64,000 bases of DNA, from the NCBI RefSeq assembly GCF_013407835.1, contig NZ_JACCBI010000001.1, positions 1,674,001 to 1,738,000 of the forward strand, in the 5' to 3' direction. This document shows positions 1 through 8,581 of this stretch, piece after piece; positions within the stretch are counted from its first letter, which is position 1; every line of letters begins with the position of its first letter. This stretch comes from Agromyces atrinae (lineage in GTDB: Bacteria > Actinomycetota > Actinomycetes > Actinomycetales > Microbacteriaceae). The position numbers were made by a program, and so were the translations under genes. Below the pieces are notes generated by a model. That model was not told the origin of the DNA and ran no database searches. It worked only from the letters and a program-made list of their open reading frames with translations.

Positions 1-1204
1 GGAACCCGAGCACGAGGTTCAGCATCGTCGACTTGCCCGAGCCGGATGACCCCACGAACGCGATCGTCTCGCCGGGCGTGATCTCGAGGTCGATGCCCGT
101 GATCGCCGGCACGTCGTCATCGGGGAACTGGAAACCGACGGACTCGAGGGCGATACCGCCCGCGACGGCATCGACGGGCGACTTGCCCTCGTTGAACTCG
201 ATGTCGGGCTCCTGCAGCACCTCGGCGATCGAGCGCACCGATTCGGTGCCGCGCGCGACGATCGGCAGCAGCATGAGGAGGCCCGTGACGGCACCCGTGA
301 GGAGCGCGAAGTACGAGCTCAGCAGCACGACCTGACCGGCCGTGATCGGCAGCCAGCCCGAGATCGAGATCCACGCGGCGAGCACGAGGCAACCGACGCC
401 GAGCAGTTGCAGGCTCACCCACGACAGCGACGCGAAGCGTCCGTTCAACAGGTCGAGGCTGTAGCCCGCGGTGCGCACACCTTCGGCGCCCTGCGCGACG
501 CGGTCGACGGCGGTCGACTCGAGGCCGTGGGCACGCGTGATGGGCATGAGCGTCGCCATCTCGCCGACGCGCGCCGAGAAGTGCTCGACCTCGCGGCGGA
601 ACTTCTCGTTGCGCTCCCGCGACCGCTTCGCGAGCACCGCGCGGAGCATCACGGCGATCGGGATCGTGAGGGCGTAGACGGGAAGGAACGCGGGCACGTT
701 GATCGCCGTCATGACGAGCGCACCGACCATGACCATGACGGCCGACAGCAGCGGGTGCGTCACCTGCTGCAGCATGACCTCGACGTTCTCGACGTCGCGC
801 ACGACCTTCGTCTGCACGATCGAGCTCGACGCACGCGTGTGGAAACCGATCGAGAGGCTCTGCAGCCGCGAGGCGAGGGCGTTGCGGAGGTCGGCTCCCG
901 TCTGCCGCACGGCGCGCATGAAGAAGCGCGTGTAGAGCAGGTGGTTCGGGAAGTTCTGGGCGAGCGCGACGAACGCGATGAGGGTCCAGAGCAGAAGGGA
1001 TGACGCGGGCCCGCCCGACACGACGATGTCGATGACGGCACCGGTGATGACGGGCAGCAGCCACACCGGGGTCTCCTTCAGGGCGAAGAAGAACACCGCG
1101 AACGCGACGCCCCGTTTGTGGCGCCCGAGCAGGCGGAAGATCGAGCGCGTCGGGTGGCGACAGTCGACCTCGTCGACGATGCGGGAATGCGCTTTCACAG
1201 TCAC
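1..1204 (-). CDS. ABC exporter, fused membrane and ATP-binding domains (3' end outside window)
   Basis: About 401 codons are present; the C-terminal half of the ATPase lies beyond position 1. The N-terminal part has several hydrophobic segments (for example VWLLPVITGAVIDIVV near residue 45), as in type-I exporter membrane domains. The last residues visible hold the Walker A motif GSSGSGKST, so the nucleotide-binding domain has just begun. This arrangement fits homodimeric or heterodimeric ABCB-type drug, lipid or peptide exporters acting in the cytoplasmic membrane; the substrate cannot be told. The start is a GTG at 1204 (a second in-frame GTG is at 1198) just after an in-frame stop. It is divergent from the oxidoreductase at 1308. 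Confidence 0.85.
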   Translation of the reverse strand, partial: MTVKAHSRIVDEVDCRHPTRSIFRLLGRHKRGVAFAVFFFALKETPVWLLPVITGAVIDIVVSGGPASSLLLWTLIAFVALAQNFPNHLLYTRFFMRAVRQTGADLRNALASRLQSLSIGFHTRASSSIVQTKVVRDVENVEVMLQQVTHPLLSAVMVMVGALVMTAINVPAFLPVYALTIPIAVMLRAVLAKRSRERNEKFRREVEHFSARVGEMATLMPITRAHGLESTAVDRVAQGAEGVRTAGYSLDLLNGRFASLSWVSLQLLGVGCLVLAAWISISGWLPITAGQVVLLSSYFALLTGAVTGLLMLLPIVARGTESVRSIAEVLQEPDIEFNEGKSPVDAVAGGIALESVGFQFPDDDVPAITGIDLEITPGETIAFVGSSGSGKSTMLNLVLGF

Positions 1205-1307
1205 TCGACAAGTCTGTCATCGATGCTCTCTGACCACACCGGCTTCCGCGTCATCCGCTGCGAAAGAATCTCGGGGAATCGCTTTCACGACGCGTAGGCT
1301 CGACTCC

Positions 1308-2300
1308 ATGCGATTCGGACTCTTCATTCCCCAGGGCTGGCGGCACGACCTCGTCGGCATCGATCCCGCCGAGCAGTGGGCCACCATGAACGACCTCGCG
1401 CAGCACGCCGACCGCGGCGAGACGTGGGAGTCGATCTGGGTCTACGACCACTTCCACACCGTTCCCGTGCCGAGCGCGACCGAGGCGACCCACGAGGCCT
1501 GGACCCTCATGTCGGCCTTCGCCGCGAGCACCGAGCGCGTGCGCCTCGGCCAGATGTGCACGTGCATCAGCTACCGCAACCCCGCCTACCTCGCGAAGGT
1601 CGCCGCGACGGTCGACCTCATCTCGGGCGGACGCACCGAGATGGGCATCGGCGCGGGCTGGTACGAGCACGAGTGGCTCGCCTACGGGTACGGGTTCCCC
1701 GACGCGCCCGAGCGCCTCGCACGCCTGCGCGAAGGCGTCGAGATCATGCACCAGGCCTGGACGACGGGCAGCGCGACCCTCGACGGCAAGCACTACCAGG
1801 TCGACGGTGCGATCGTCCAGCCTCAGCCGCTGCAGGCCGGCGGAATCCCGATGTGGGTCGCCGGCGGAGGCGAGAAGGTGACGCTCAAGATCGCCGCGAA
1901 GTACGCGTCGTACACGAACTACGGCAACACGCTCGACGAGTTCGTTCACAAGAACGACGTGCTCGCCGGTCACTGCGAGAAGCTCGGGCGCGATGCATCC
2001 TCGATCGTGCGCTCGTCGAACTTCAACACGATCGTCGGCGCGACCGAGGCCGAGGTCGCCGAGCGGCTCGCCGTCGTCGAAGCGCGCGTGCGCCCGTTCC
2101 TCGGCGACGAGGCGACGGCGCGGTTCCTCGGCGACTACGCGTCGAGCCCCGCGGTCGGCACCCCCGAGCAGGTCGTCGAGAAGCTCGGCGCCTGGAAGGA
2201 CGCGGGCCTCGGCTACTCGATCCACTACTTCCCCGAGGCCGCGTACGACCGCTCGGGCATCGAGCTCTTCGAGCGCGAGGTCGCCCCCGCCCTCGCCTGA
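1308..2300 (+). CDS. LLM-class flavin/F420-dependent oxidoreductase
   Basis: A 330-residue luciferase-like TIM-barrel protein. It opens with MRFGLFIPQG, has the WVYDHFHTVP stretch where such enzymes place an early active-site and cofactor loop, and the family signature region ISGGRTEMGIGAGWYEHE near residue 115. These enzymes bind FMN or F420 and oxidise or reduce small substrates in the cytosol; the substrate is unknown. There is no Shine-Dalgarno sequence: a TAGGCT -10 box at 1295-1300 sits 7 nt before the ATG, so the mRNA is probably leaderless. An in-frame extension to 978 exists but would run through the divergent promoter. It is a single gene, convergent with the ROK gene. Confidence 0.85.
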   Translation: MRFGLFIPQGWRHDLVGIDPAEQWATMNDLAQHADRGETWESIWVYDHFHTVPVPSATEATHEAWTLMSAFAASTERVRLGQMCTCISYRNPAYLAKVAATVDLISGGRTEMGIGAGWYEHEWLAYGYGFPDAPERLARLREGVEIMHQAWTTGSATLDGKHYQVDGAIVQPQPLQAGGIPMWVAGGGEKVTLKIAAKYASYTNYGNTLDEFVHKNDVLAGHCEKLGRDASSIVRSSNFNTIVGATEAEVAERLAVVEARVRPFLGDEATARFLGDYASSPAVGTPEQVVEKLGAWKDAGLGYSIHYFPEAAYDRSGIELFEREVAPALA

Positions 2301-2322
2301 TCCGCACCCCACCCCACCCACC

Positions 2323-2383
2323 GTCTCGGCGTCACGTTTGTGCTGTTCGACTCACTCGAAGAGCACAAACGTGACGCCGAGAC
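2323..2383. repeat. 61-nt palindromic intergenic element, copy 1
   Basis: Two perfect 22-nt arms (2323-2344 and 2362-2383) start with GTCTCGGCGTCACG and end with its complement. A 17-nt centre contains a further 5-bp inner stem (TTCGA/TCGAA). It lies between the convergent ends of the oxidoreductase and ROK genes. No T-run follows, so it is not a classical intrinsic terminator. See the finding on the 61-nt family. Confidence 0.9.
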
Positions 2384-2395
2384 TCTTGGGATGGG

Positions 2396-2421
2396 CGGAT
2401 GACGCGAGCTCGCGTCATCCG
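2396..2421. repeat. Perfect 26-nt palindrome at the 3' side of the ROK gene
   Basis: The half-site CGGATGACGCGAG is followed directly by its exact reverse complement. A second perfect palindrome, TGACGCGCGTCA at 2423-2434, overlaps the ROK stop codon. Both could form hairpins at the end of the ROK mRNA. The half-site is a word that recurs across the window, often at gene 3' ends. Confidence 0.8.
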
Positions 2422-2431
2422 GTGACGCGCG

Positions 2432-3622
2432 TCAGACGCGGGCGACGATGCCGAGCGGGTCGACGAGCAGATCGCGGAAGGCGAGCTCGGCCGCGCCGAT
2501 CATGAGGATGCCCTGGCCGAGCTCGGCCCGCACGATCTCGGCCTCCTCGTCGGCGACGGGCAGCACCTGGGCCGCGACGCGCGAGCGCAGGTGCTCGGGG
2601 TCGACGGCGAAGAGCGACGCGAGGAACCCGCCGAGCACGATGCGTTCGGGGTTCAGCACGGCGATCGCGTTGCGGAGCGACACGCTCAGGTGATCGAGCT
2701 GGCGACGCACCTCGGCGCGCACGTGCTCGTCGTCCGAGGCGAGGAGCGCGGCCTCGAGTCCGTCGGCCTCGGCGTCGGTGCGGCCCACGGCGGCGAGGAG
2801 CGCCGCGCGGTTCACGGATCTCTCGAGCGCGCCCGCCTCGGGGTCGCCGCCGGCGTTCACCTCGCCCGTCACGCGCACGTGTCCGAACTCTCCCGCGTAG
2901 CCCGCCTTACCCGCGACGGGTACGCCGCCGGCGACGATGCCGCCGCCGATGCCGCTCGCGCCGCCGTTGAGGTAGATGAAGTCGTCGATGCCGCGCGCCG
3001 CACCGAATGCCCGCTCGGCCATCGCGCCGAGGGTCGCGTCGTTCGCGGCGACGACGCGGTAGCCCGTCGCCTCGGCGAGCATCTCGGCGAACGGCACGTC
3101 GCGCCAGCCGAGGTGCGGCGCCCAGCGCACGAGTCCGTCGCTCGCGCGCACGAGTCCGGGAACGGCGACGCCGATGCCCGCGACGAGGTTCGCCTGCAGT
3201 TCGCCGCGCATGCCGTCGATGACGGCGGCTGAGATGCGCACGGCCTCGACGGGTGTCGGCGGGGCATCGGTCGGGTAGCGCACGCGCGTGACGAGTTCGC
3301 CGCCGAGCCGCACGATGCCGATCGTGACGGCGTCGATCTCGGGGTTGACGGCGAGGGCGACGACGCCGGGCGCGGGCGACACGATCGGCGACGGGCGCCC
3401 GACGGTGCCCGCGGAGTCGGGGGTGAGCACCTCGACGAGTCCGTGTTCGGCGAGGTCGCCGACGAGCGCGCCGATCGTCGAGCGGTTGAGGCCGGTCTCG
3501 CGCGTGAGGGTCGAGCGCGACAGTCCGCCGCTCGCGTGCACGAGGCTCAGGATGACGCCGAGATTGCGACGCCGCACGAGTTCGTTGTTGTTGCCGAGCG
3601 CGCTCTCGGTGATCGTCGTCAT
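2432..3622 (-). CDS. ROK-family transcriptional repressor (XylR/NagC type)
   Basis: A 396-residue protein with an N-terminal MarR-like helix-turn-helix (about residues 20-70, with LSRSTLTRETGLNRSTIGAL) followed by a ROK sugar-kinase-like domain (NDATLGAMAERAFGAARG near 194, FIYLNGGASGIGGGIVAGG near 215). His248 of the zinc site is kept in EFGHVRV, but the usual CxCGxxGCxE cluster is replaced by a cysteine-free stretch (NAGGDPEAGALE), so zinc binding is probably lost. The kinase DxGGT phosphate loop is also absent, consistent with a sensor. The start at 3622 is preceded by a GGGTGGGGGTG purine-rich stretch. Its promoter shares a motif with the xylA promoter, so xylose or a xyloside is a reasonable ligand. 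Confidence 0.85.
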   Translation of the reverse strand: MTTITESALGNNNELVRRRNLGVILSLVHASGGLSRSTLTRETGLNRSTIGALVGDLAEHGLVEVLTPDSAGTVGRPSPIVSPAPGVVALAVNPEIDAVTIGIVRLGGELVTRVRYPTDAPPTPVEAVRISAAVIDGMRGELQANLVAGIGVAVPGLVRASDGLVRWAPHLGWRDVPFAEMLAEATGYRVVAANDATLGAMAERAFGAARGIDDFIYLNGGASGIGGGIVAGGVPVAGKAGYAGEFGHVRVTGEVNAGGDPEAGALERSVNRAALLAAVGRTDAEADGLEAALLASDDEHVRAEVRRQLDHLSVSLRNAIAVLNPERIVLGGFLASLFAVDPEHLRSRVAAQVLPVADEEAEIVRAELGQGILMIGAAELAFRDLLVDPLGIVARV

Positions 3623-3640
3623 TCCGCACCCCCACCCTTT

Positions 3641-3659
3641 TTGTTGGTCTGACGCACAA
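3641..3659. promoter_or_regulatory. Candidate ROK autoregulatory operator
   Basis: TTGTTGGTCTGACGCACAA lies 19-37 nt upstream of the ROK start. It has TTGT/ACAA ends and, over its first 13 nt, matches the xylA promoter site at 15268 as TTGTTRGTCWGAM. ROK repressors commonly bind such TT-rich inverted sites. The functional role is inferred. Confidence 0.45.
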
Positions 3660-3709
3660 TTATGCGGCATCCGCTCCCTCGCCCCGCTCCTGCACACTCT
3701 CCCCCACCC

Positions 3710-3770
3710 GTCTCGGCGTCACGAATGTGCTGCTCGCGCCCCGCGAAGAGCACATTCGTGACGCCGAGAC
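3710..3770. repeat. 61-nt palindromic intergenic element, copy 2
   Basis: Perfect 22-nt arms (3710-3731, 3749-3770) share the GTCTCGGCGTCACG outer part with copy 1. The inner triplet is AAT/ATT instead of TTT/AAA, so pairing is preserved by matched changes. The 17-nt centre holds TCGCG-CCC-CGCGA. It lies between the ROK start and the 3' end of the GH31 gene. Confidence 0.9.
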
Positions 3771-3786
3771 GACAGGGACCGACCCG

Positions 3787-3847
3787 GTTTCGGCGTCACG
3801 ACACGCTGGCCACACGCGAGATGACCGGCGTGTCGTGACGCCGAGAC
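3787..3847. repeat. 61-nt palindromic intergenic element, copy 3 (variant)
   Basis: Arms of 20 nt (3787-3806, 3828-3847) have one T:G mismatch (GTTTCGG against CCGAGAC). The outer sequence is shared with copy 2, but the inner arms are ACACGC/GCGTGT. It starts 16 nt after copy 2, giving a tandem pair just beyond the GH31 stop codon. Confidence 0.85.
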
Positions 3848-3869
3848 GGGGGTGGAGAGGACGGGGCGG

Positions 3870-6206
3870 CTAGGCGAGGGGGAGGGTGACGGAGCCGGAG
3901 GCGGCGTGGGTCGTGCCGCCGGTGACGCGCGCGCGGAAGACGCGACCGTCGGAGGACGTGACCTCGAGGCCGGCATCCGTTCGGCGCACCGTGAACTCGA
4001 CCGCACCCGTCTCGGGGTCGGCCGGGTCGACGACGGTGACGCGGCGCTCGTCGGCTCCGCCCGGATACACGGTGACGAGCGCGTCGTCGCGGTAGTCGTA
4101 GTCGGGGCGATCGTCACGGGAGCCCGTGACGAGCACGGCGCCCTCCCGCACCCACAGCGGCATGCTGTCGAAGCCGTGCGTCTCGCGACGCCACGATCCG
4201 CCCGTGGCGCGCTCGCCCGTGAGGTAGTTCGTCCACTCCCCCGCCGGCAGGTAGTACTGCACGTCGCCGTCGGCCGAGAAGACCGGGGCGACGAGAAGGT
4301 CGCCGCCGAGCATGTACTGGCGTTCGAGGTGCGTCACCGCGGGGTCGCCGGGGAACGCGAGCTGCATAGCGCGCATGACGGGCAGGCCCACGCGGTTCGC
4401 CTCGAGCCCGGCGTTGAACAGGTACGGCATGAGTCCGAGCTTGAGCTTCGTGAAGAAGCGCGTGACCTCGACGGCGCTCTGCCCGGGCGCCTCTCCGCCC
4501 TCGTCGAAGGCCCACGGCACCCGGTAGCTCGTCGACCCGTGCAGGCGCGAGTGGCTCGAGAGCATGCCGAACGCGACCCAGCGCTTGAACACGGCGGGGT
4601 CGGGCAGTCCCTCGAAGCCGCCGATGTCGTGCGACCAGTAGCCGAAGCCGCTGAGCGCGAGCGAGAGCCCTCCGCGCAGCGTCTCGGCCATCGACTCGAA
4701 CGACGACGAGTTGTCGCCGCCCCAGTGCACGGGCATCTGCTGCCCGCCGGCCGTCGCCGAGCGGGCGAAGAGCACGGCCTCGCGCTCGCCGCGCTCCTCG
4801 ACGAGCACGTCGAAGACGGCCTGGTTGTAGAGCTGCGTGTACCAGTTGTGCATGTCGGGGCCGCGCGAGCCGTCGTGCCAGACGACGTCGGTGGGGATCC
4901 GCTCGCCGAAGTCGGTCTTGATCGCGTCGACGCCCTGGCGCAGCAGCGCGCGGATCTTCTCCTGGAACCACGACACGGCCGCGGGGTTCGTGAAGTCGAC
5001 GAGCGCCATGCCCGACTGCCACATGTCCCACTGCCAGATCGAGCCGTCGGCGCGGCGCACGAAGAACTCGGCGGCCTCGTCGAAGAGCTTCGAGCGCCCT
5101 GCGATGTACGGGTTGATCCACGCGCTCACGCGGAGGCCGCGCTCGTGCAGGCGCTCGAGCATGCCCTCGGGGTCGGGGAACACGCGCGGGTCCCACTCGA
5201 AGTCGGTCCAGTGGAACTCGCGCATCCAGAAGCAGTCGAAGTGGAACACGCTGAGCGGCAGGTCGCGCTCGGCCATGCCGTCGATGAAGCTCGTGACGGT
5301 CGCCTCGTCGTAGTCGGTCGTGAAGCTCGTCGAGAGCCACAGGCCGTACGACCACGCGGGCACGACGGGCGGGCGACCGGTGAGGCGCGTGTAGCGCTCG
5401 AGCACGTCGGCGGGCGTCGGGCCGTCGATGACGAAGAACTCGAGGGTCTCGCCGGGTACCGCGAACTGCACCTGCTCGACGGCTTCGGAGCCGACCTCGA
5501 ACGACACGTGCCCGCGGTGGTTGACGAGCACGCCGTAGCCGCGGTCGGTCAGGTAGAAGGGCACGTTCTTGTACGACTGCTCGCTCGACGTGCCGCCGTC
5601 GGCGTTCCACACGTCGACCGTCTGGCCGTTCTTCGCGAGCGGACCGAACCGCTCGCCGAGTCCGAAGACCTGCTCGCCGACGCCGAGTCCGAGGCGCGCG
5701 TGGGTGTAGATGGATGCCGGAGGCCGGCCGTCCTCGCTGACGCCGGTGGTTCCCGCGGGCTCCACGGCGACGTTCGCGTCGGGGGCGAGTCGGAGGTGCG
5801 CGAGCGACTTCGGGCCCGAGCGCGTGAGCGTGCGTCCGCCGGAGGTGAAGTCGAGCGACCAGGGCGCGCCGCGGCCGACGCGAGCCGTGAGGCTTCCCGA
5901 CGTGAGGCTCGCGCCCGCGTCATCCGTCTCGATCTCGACGAGCGGCGAGTCAGCGCCGACGAGGTCGAAGCCCTCGTGACCCGGGTCGACGTGGTGGTCG
6001 ATGCGCACGCCGATGACGCCCTCGAGCGGGCTCGAGAGGGTCACGGTGAGGAGGGGCCGGTTGAGCGTGTCGCCGCGCCGCGTGATGACACGCGTGGGTG
6101 CTTCGACGACGAGCCGGTTCGGCAGTGCGTCGATCGCGTACGCCTCCTGCGCATACAGCGCCTCGACGCCCGGTCGGGCCTGCCAGAATCCGTCGGTGAA
6201 CTTCAC
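3870..6206 (-). CDS. yicI: GH31 alpha-xylosidase (YicI type)
   Basis: A 778-residue cytoplasmic glycoside hydrolase, close to the 772 residues of E. coli YicI. The start VKFTDGFW matches the family's usual N-terminus. The substrate loop FHFDCFWM is at 321-328, the nucleophile Asp432 is in KTDFGERIPTD, and the acid/base Asp498 is in HWGGDNSSSFESMAETLRGG. These residues define alpha-xylosidases that remove the terminal 1,6-linked xylose from xyloglucan oligosaccharides (isoprimeverose units). No signal peptide is present, so imported oligosaccharides are the likely substrate. The GTG start overlaps the GH95 stop by 4 nt after an AGGAG site, showing translational coupling. It is the last gene of the importer operon. 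The symbol follows the E. coli homologue. Confidence 0.93.
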   Translation of the reverse strand: MKFTDGFWQARPGVEALYAQEAYAIDALPNRLVVEAPTRVITRRGDTLNRPLLTVTLSSPLEGVIGVRIDHHVDPGHEGFDLVGADSPLVEIETDDAGASLTSGSLTARVGRGAPWSLDFTSGGRTLTRSGPKSLAHLRLAPDANVAVEPAGTTGVSEDGRPPASIYTHARLGLGVGEQVFGLGERFGPLAKNGQTVDVWNADGGTSSEQSYKNVPFYLTDRGYGVLVNHRGHVSFEVGSEAVEQVQFAVPGETLEFFVIDGPTPADVLERYTRLTGRPPVVPAWSYGLWLSTSFTTDYDEATVTSFIDGMAERDLPLSVFHFDCFWMREFHWTDFEWDPRVFPDPEGMLERLHERGLRVSAWINPYIAGRSKLFDEAAEFFVRRADGSIWQWDMWQSGMALVDFTNPAAVSWFQEKIRALLRQGVDAIKTDFGERIPTDVVWHDGSRGPDMHNWYTQLYNQAVFDVLVEERGEREAVLFARSATAGGQQMPVHWGGDNSSSFESMAETLRGGLSLALSGFGYWSHDIGGFEGLPDPAVFKRWVAFGMLSSHSRLHGSTSYRVPWAFDEGGEAPGQSAVEVTRFFTKLKLGLMPYLFNAGLEANRVGLPVMRAMQLAFPGDPAVTHLERQYMLGGDLLVAPVFSADGDVQYYLPAGEWTNYLTGERATGGSWRRETHGFDSMPLWVREGAVLVTGSRDDRPDYDYRDDALVTVYPGGADERRVTVVDPADPETGAVEFTVRRTDAGLEVTSSDGRVFRARVTGGTTHAASGSVTLPLA

Positions 6207-8578
6207 ACTGCTCCTCGTGAACGAAAGGGGTGGTCGGGGGATGTCGGTGGGGTGCGCCAGTCGATGACCGTGGGCGCGTCGGTGCCGATCGAGATCGATC
6301 GTCGCTCGCCGTCGTGCTCGACGACGTGGATGCCGGCGGCCGAGGCGTGCCGCGCGCGGAGCGTGACACGGGTCGGGGCACCGCCCGACCAGTCGAGGTC
6401 GACGACGATGCCGGGGCGTGCGACGAGTCCGCGCACCGAGCCGTGAGCGAGTGCGGCCGGCAGACCGCGTAGCAGCACGATGGCGTCGCCGTGACTCTGC
6501 ACGAGCATCTCGGCCACGGCGGCGGTGTAGCCGAGGTTGCCGTCGATCTGGAACGGCGGGTGCGCCGCGAAGAGGTTGGCGTAGAGACCGCCGCGGAAGT
6601 GACCATCGGCGGCGGGCCGGGTGACGAGCTCGAGGAGGCGTCCGACGGCATCGGTGTCGCCGAGGCGAGCCCGCAGGGCGAGCTTCCACGCGAGCGACCA
6701 GCCCGTCGAGTCGTCACCGCGAGCGTTGAGCACGTGCCGGGCGGCCGCGTCGGGGAGCCCGCTGTCGCCGGGGAACGCGGCGAAGAGGTGCGACACGTGC
6801 CGGTGGTGCGGGTCGATGGCGACGGCTCCGGCATGCCATTCGACGACGTCGCCGTCGATGACGTCGACGGGGCGGATCCGCGCCGCCGCTGCGGCGATCT
6901 CGGTGAGGAGGGCGTCGTCGCCCGCACCCGCGGCGAGCGCGACGGCGGGCGCGAGGGCGAACACCTCGCGGATGAGGCTGCGGTCCATCGCGCTCGACGT
7001 CGTGACCGAGACGGGCCCGGCGTCGCTCGCGTACTGGTTCTCGGGCGACGTCGACGGGCGCGTGTCGAGAGCGCCGTCGCCGGCCTCGACGAGCCAGTCG
7101 ACGAGGAAGGCGGCGCAGCCCGCGACGATCGGCCAGAAGCGCTCGGCCTCGTGCGTCGTGAGCGAGCCGAAGCGGCGGCGCTCGTCGAACTGGCGCACGA
7201 GCCAGGCTCCGCCGAGCACCCACTGCGACCACGAGGCGTCGCCGCGCGTCGGCGACGAGTACGCCCACGCGTCGGAGTTGTGGTGCGCGACCCAGCCGCG
7301 CGCGCCGTAGAGACGGGCCGCGTTCGCGCGGCCCCGATCGGCGAGGGCGTCGAGCAGGTCGAGGAGCGGCAGCTGGGTGTCGGCGAGCGCCGTCGGCTCG
7401 GCCGCCCAGTAGTTCATCTCGGTGTTGATGTTGAGCGTGTAGTTCGACGACCACGGCGGGCGCATCTCGGCGTTCCAGATGCCCTGGAGCGTCGCGGGCA
7501 GGCCGCCGGGCCGCGACGAGGCCGCGAGCAGGTAGCGCCCGTACTCGAAGAGCAGGGCGAGGAGCGCGGGGTCGGTCGTCGTGACGGGGTCGACGGCGGA
7601 TGACGCGCGCCGGACGCGTTCGTCGGGATCGAGTGCCGCGGGGCCCGAGGGATCGTCGCCGCCGAACGACAGCGACACCCCTCCGAGGAGCGCGCGGTGC
7701 GTCGCGACGTGACGCTCGCGCACGGCGTCGATGCCGATCGCGAGGGCGACCTCGACGCGGGCGCCGGCCCGGGCGGCCGCGCCGTCGGCGTCACCGATCG
7801 GTTCGCGCCCGATGCCGGCGAACGTCGTCTCGGTCGCGACGACGAGCACGAGTCGGGTGATCCCGGAGAGCCTCACGCGGTCGCCGTCGACGCTCGCCTC
7901 GCCGTCGTGCTCCCAGCCGAGGGCGATCGCGCCCTCGAGCGGGGTGATGCCGTCGAGGTGGTCGATCGCCGCCGGCTCGTCGGGCTCGTGGCCCGGTGCG
8001 ACGTCGGCCGGCAGCCGGAACGCGAGCCGCGCGCGGCGCGCGGTGCGGCGATCCGTGAGCACGGCGAGCGGTGTCGCGGCCGTGAGCGACACGTCGATCG
8101 GCGTCGCCGAGGTCAGTCGGTGCACGAGCACGTTCTGCGGCGTCGAGACGAACGACTCGTGCTCGATGTCGCCGCGAACACCCGCGACCGTGATGGCGTG
8201 CACCGCGTCATCCAGGACGAGCGAACGCTCGAGCGGGGTCTCGGGGGCGACCCCCGCGATCTCGAGCCGCACGTCGCCGACGGGCAGGTAGGCCTGCGTG
8301 TACCGGTTCTGCAGCACGGCGAGCTCGCGCTCCGCATCCGCCGGCCGACCGAGCTCGATCGCCCGGCGGGCCGCGGCGAGCGCCGCCGCGGCCCGTTCGG
8401 GCGACACCCGCTCGTCACGGTCCTCGCTCGACGCCGACCCCGACCACGCGGTGCCGTCGTTGAGCGAGAGGAGCACGGACTCGGCGCGAGCCGAGACCAT
8501 CGCGCCCGTGCGACCGTTGCCGAGCGGCAGCGAATCGAGCCAGTCGACCGAGGGCCGGCGGTAGCGGAGCTCACCCAT
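6203..8578 (-). CDS. GH95 alpha-L-fucosidase / alpha-L-galactosidase
   Basis: A 791-residue protein with GH95 hallmarks: N-terminal LPLGNGRTGAMV and LSLNDGTAWSG, then the (alpha/alpha)6-barrel domain. By comparison with bifidobacterial AfcA, the water-activating Asn pair is N383/N385 in TLNINTEMNYW, the general acid is E513 in SPENQY, and the later DGNLGYTAAVAEML region carries the conserved Asp. The family cleaves alpha-1,2-linked L-fucose or L-galactose by inversion. Both sugars cap galactosyl side chains of plant xyloglucan, which fits the neighbouring alpha-xylosidase and beta-galactosidase. No signal peptide is seen, so it is cytoplasmic. It begins 3 nt after the permease stop. Confidence 0.88.
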   Translation of the reverse strand: MGELRYRRPSVDWLDSLPLGNGRTGAMVSARAESVLLSLNDGTAWSGSASSEDRDERVSPERAAAALAAARRAIELGRPADAERELAVLQNRYTQAYLPVGDVRLEIAGVAPETPLERSLVLDDAVHAITVAGVRGDIEHESFVSTPQNVLVHRLTSATPIDVSLTAATPLAVLTDRRTARRARLAFRLPADVAPGHEPDEPAAIDHLDGITPLEGAIALGWEHDGEASVDGDRVRLSGITRLVLVVATETTFAGIGREPIGDADGAAARAGARVEVALAIGIDAVRERHVATHRALLGGVSLSFGGDDPSGPAALDPDERVRRASSAVDPVTTTDPALLALLFEYGRYLLAASSRPGGLPATLQGIWNAEMRPPWSSNYTLNINTEMNYWAAEPTALADTQLPLLDLLDALADRGRANAARLYGARGWVAHHNSDAWAYSSPTRGDASWSQWVLGGAWLVRQFDERRRFGSLTTHEAERFWPIVAGCAAFLVDWLVEAGDGALDTRPSTSPENQYASDAGPVSVTTSSAMDRSLIREVFALAPAVALAAGAGDDALLTEIAAAAARIRPVDVIDGDVVEWHAGAVAIDPHHRHVSHLFAAFPGDSGLPDAAARHVLNARGDDSTGWSLAWKLALRARLGDTDAVGRLLELVTRPAADGHFRGGLYANLFAAHPPFQIDGNLGYTAAVAEMLVQSHGDAIVLLRGLPAALAHGSVRGLVARPGIVVDLDWSGGAPTRVTLRARHASAAGIHVVEHDGERRSISIGTDAPTVIDWRTPPTSPDHPFRSRGAV

Positions 8579-8581
8579 GGA

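Noticed and set aside
2323..2383. The 61-nt palindromes as CRISPR repeats or plain intrinsic terminators
   Set aside because: They are scattered singly with no spacers, and they lack T-runs and vary in the inner arm by paired changes, so neither label fits.
3852..6446. An 864-codon open frame on the plus strand opposite the GH31 gene
   Set aside because: It is antisense to a gene with all GH31 catalytic motifs. Its translation is Arg/Val/Glu-rich low-information sequence, typical of empty frames in GC-rich DNA.
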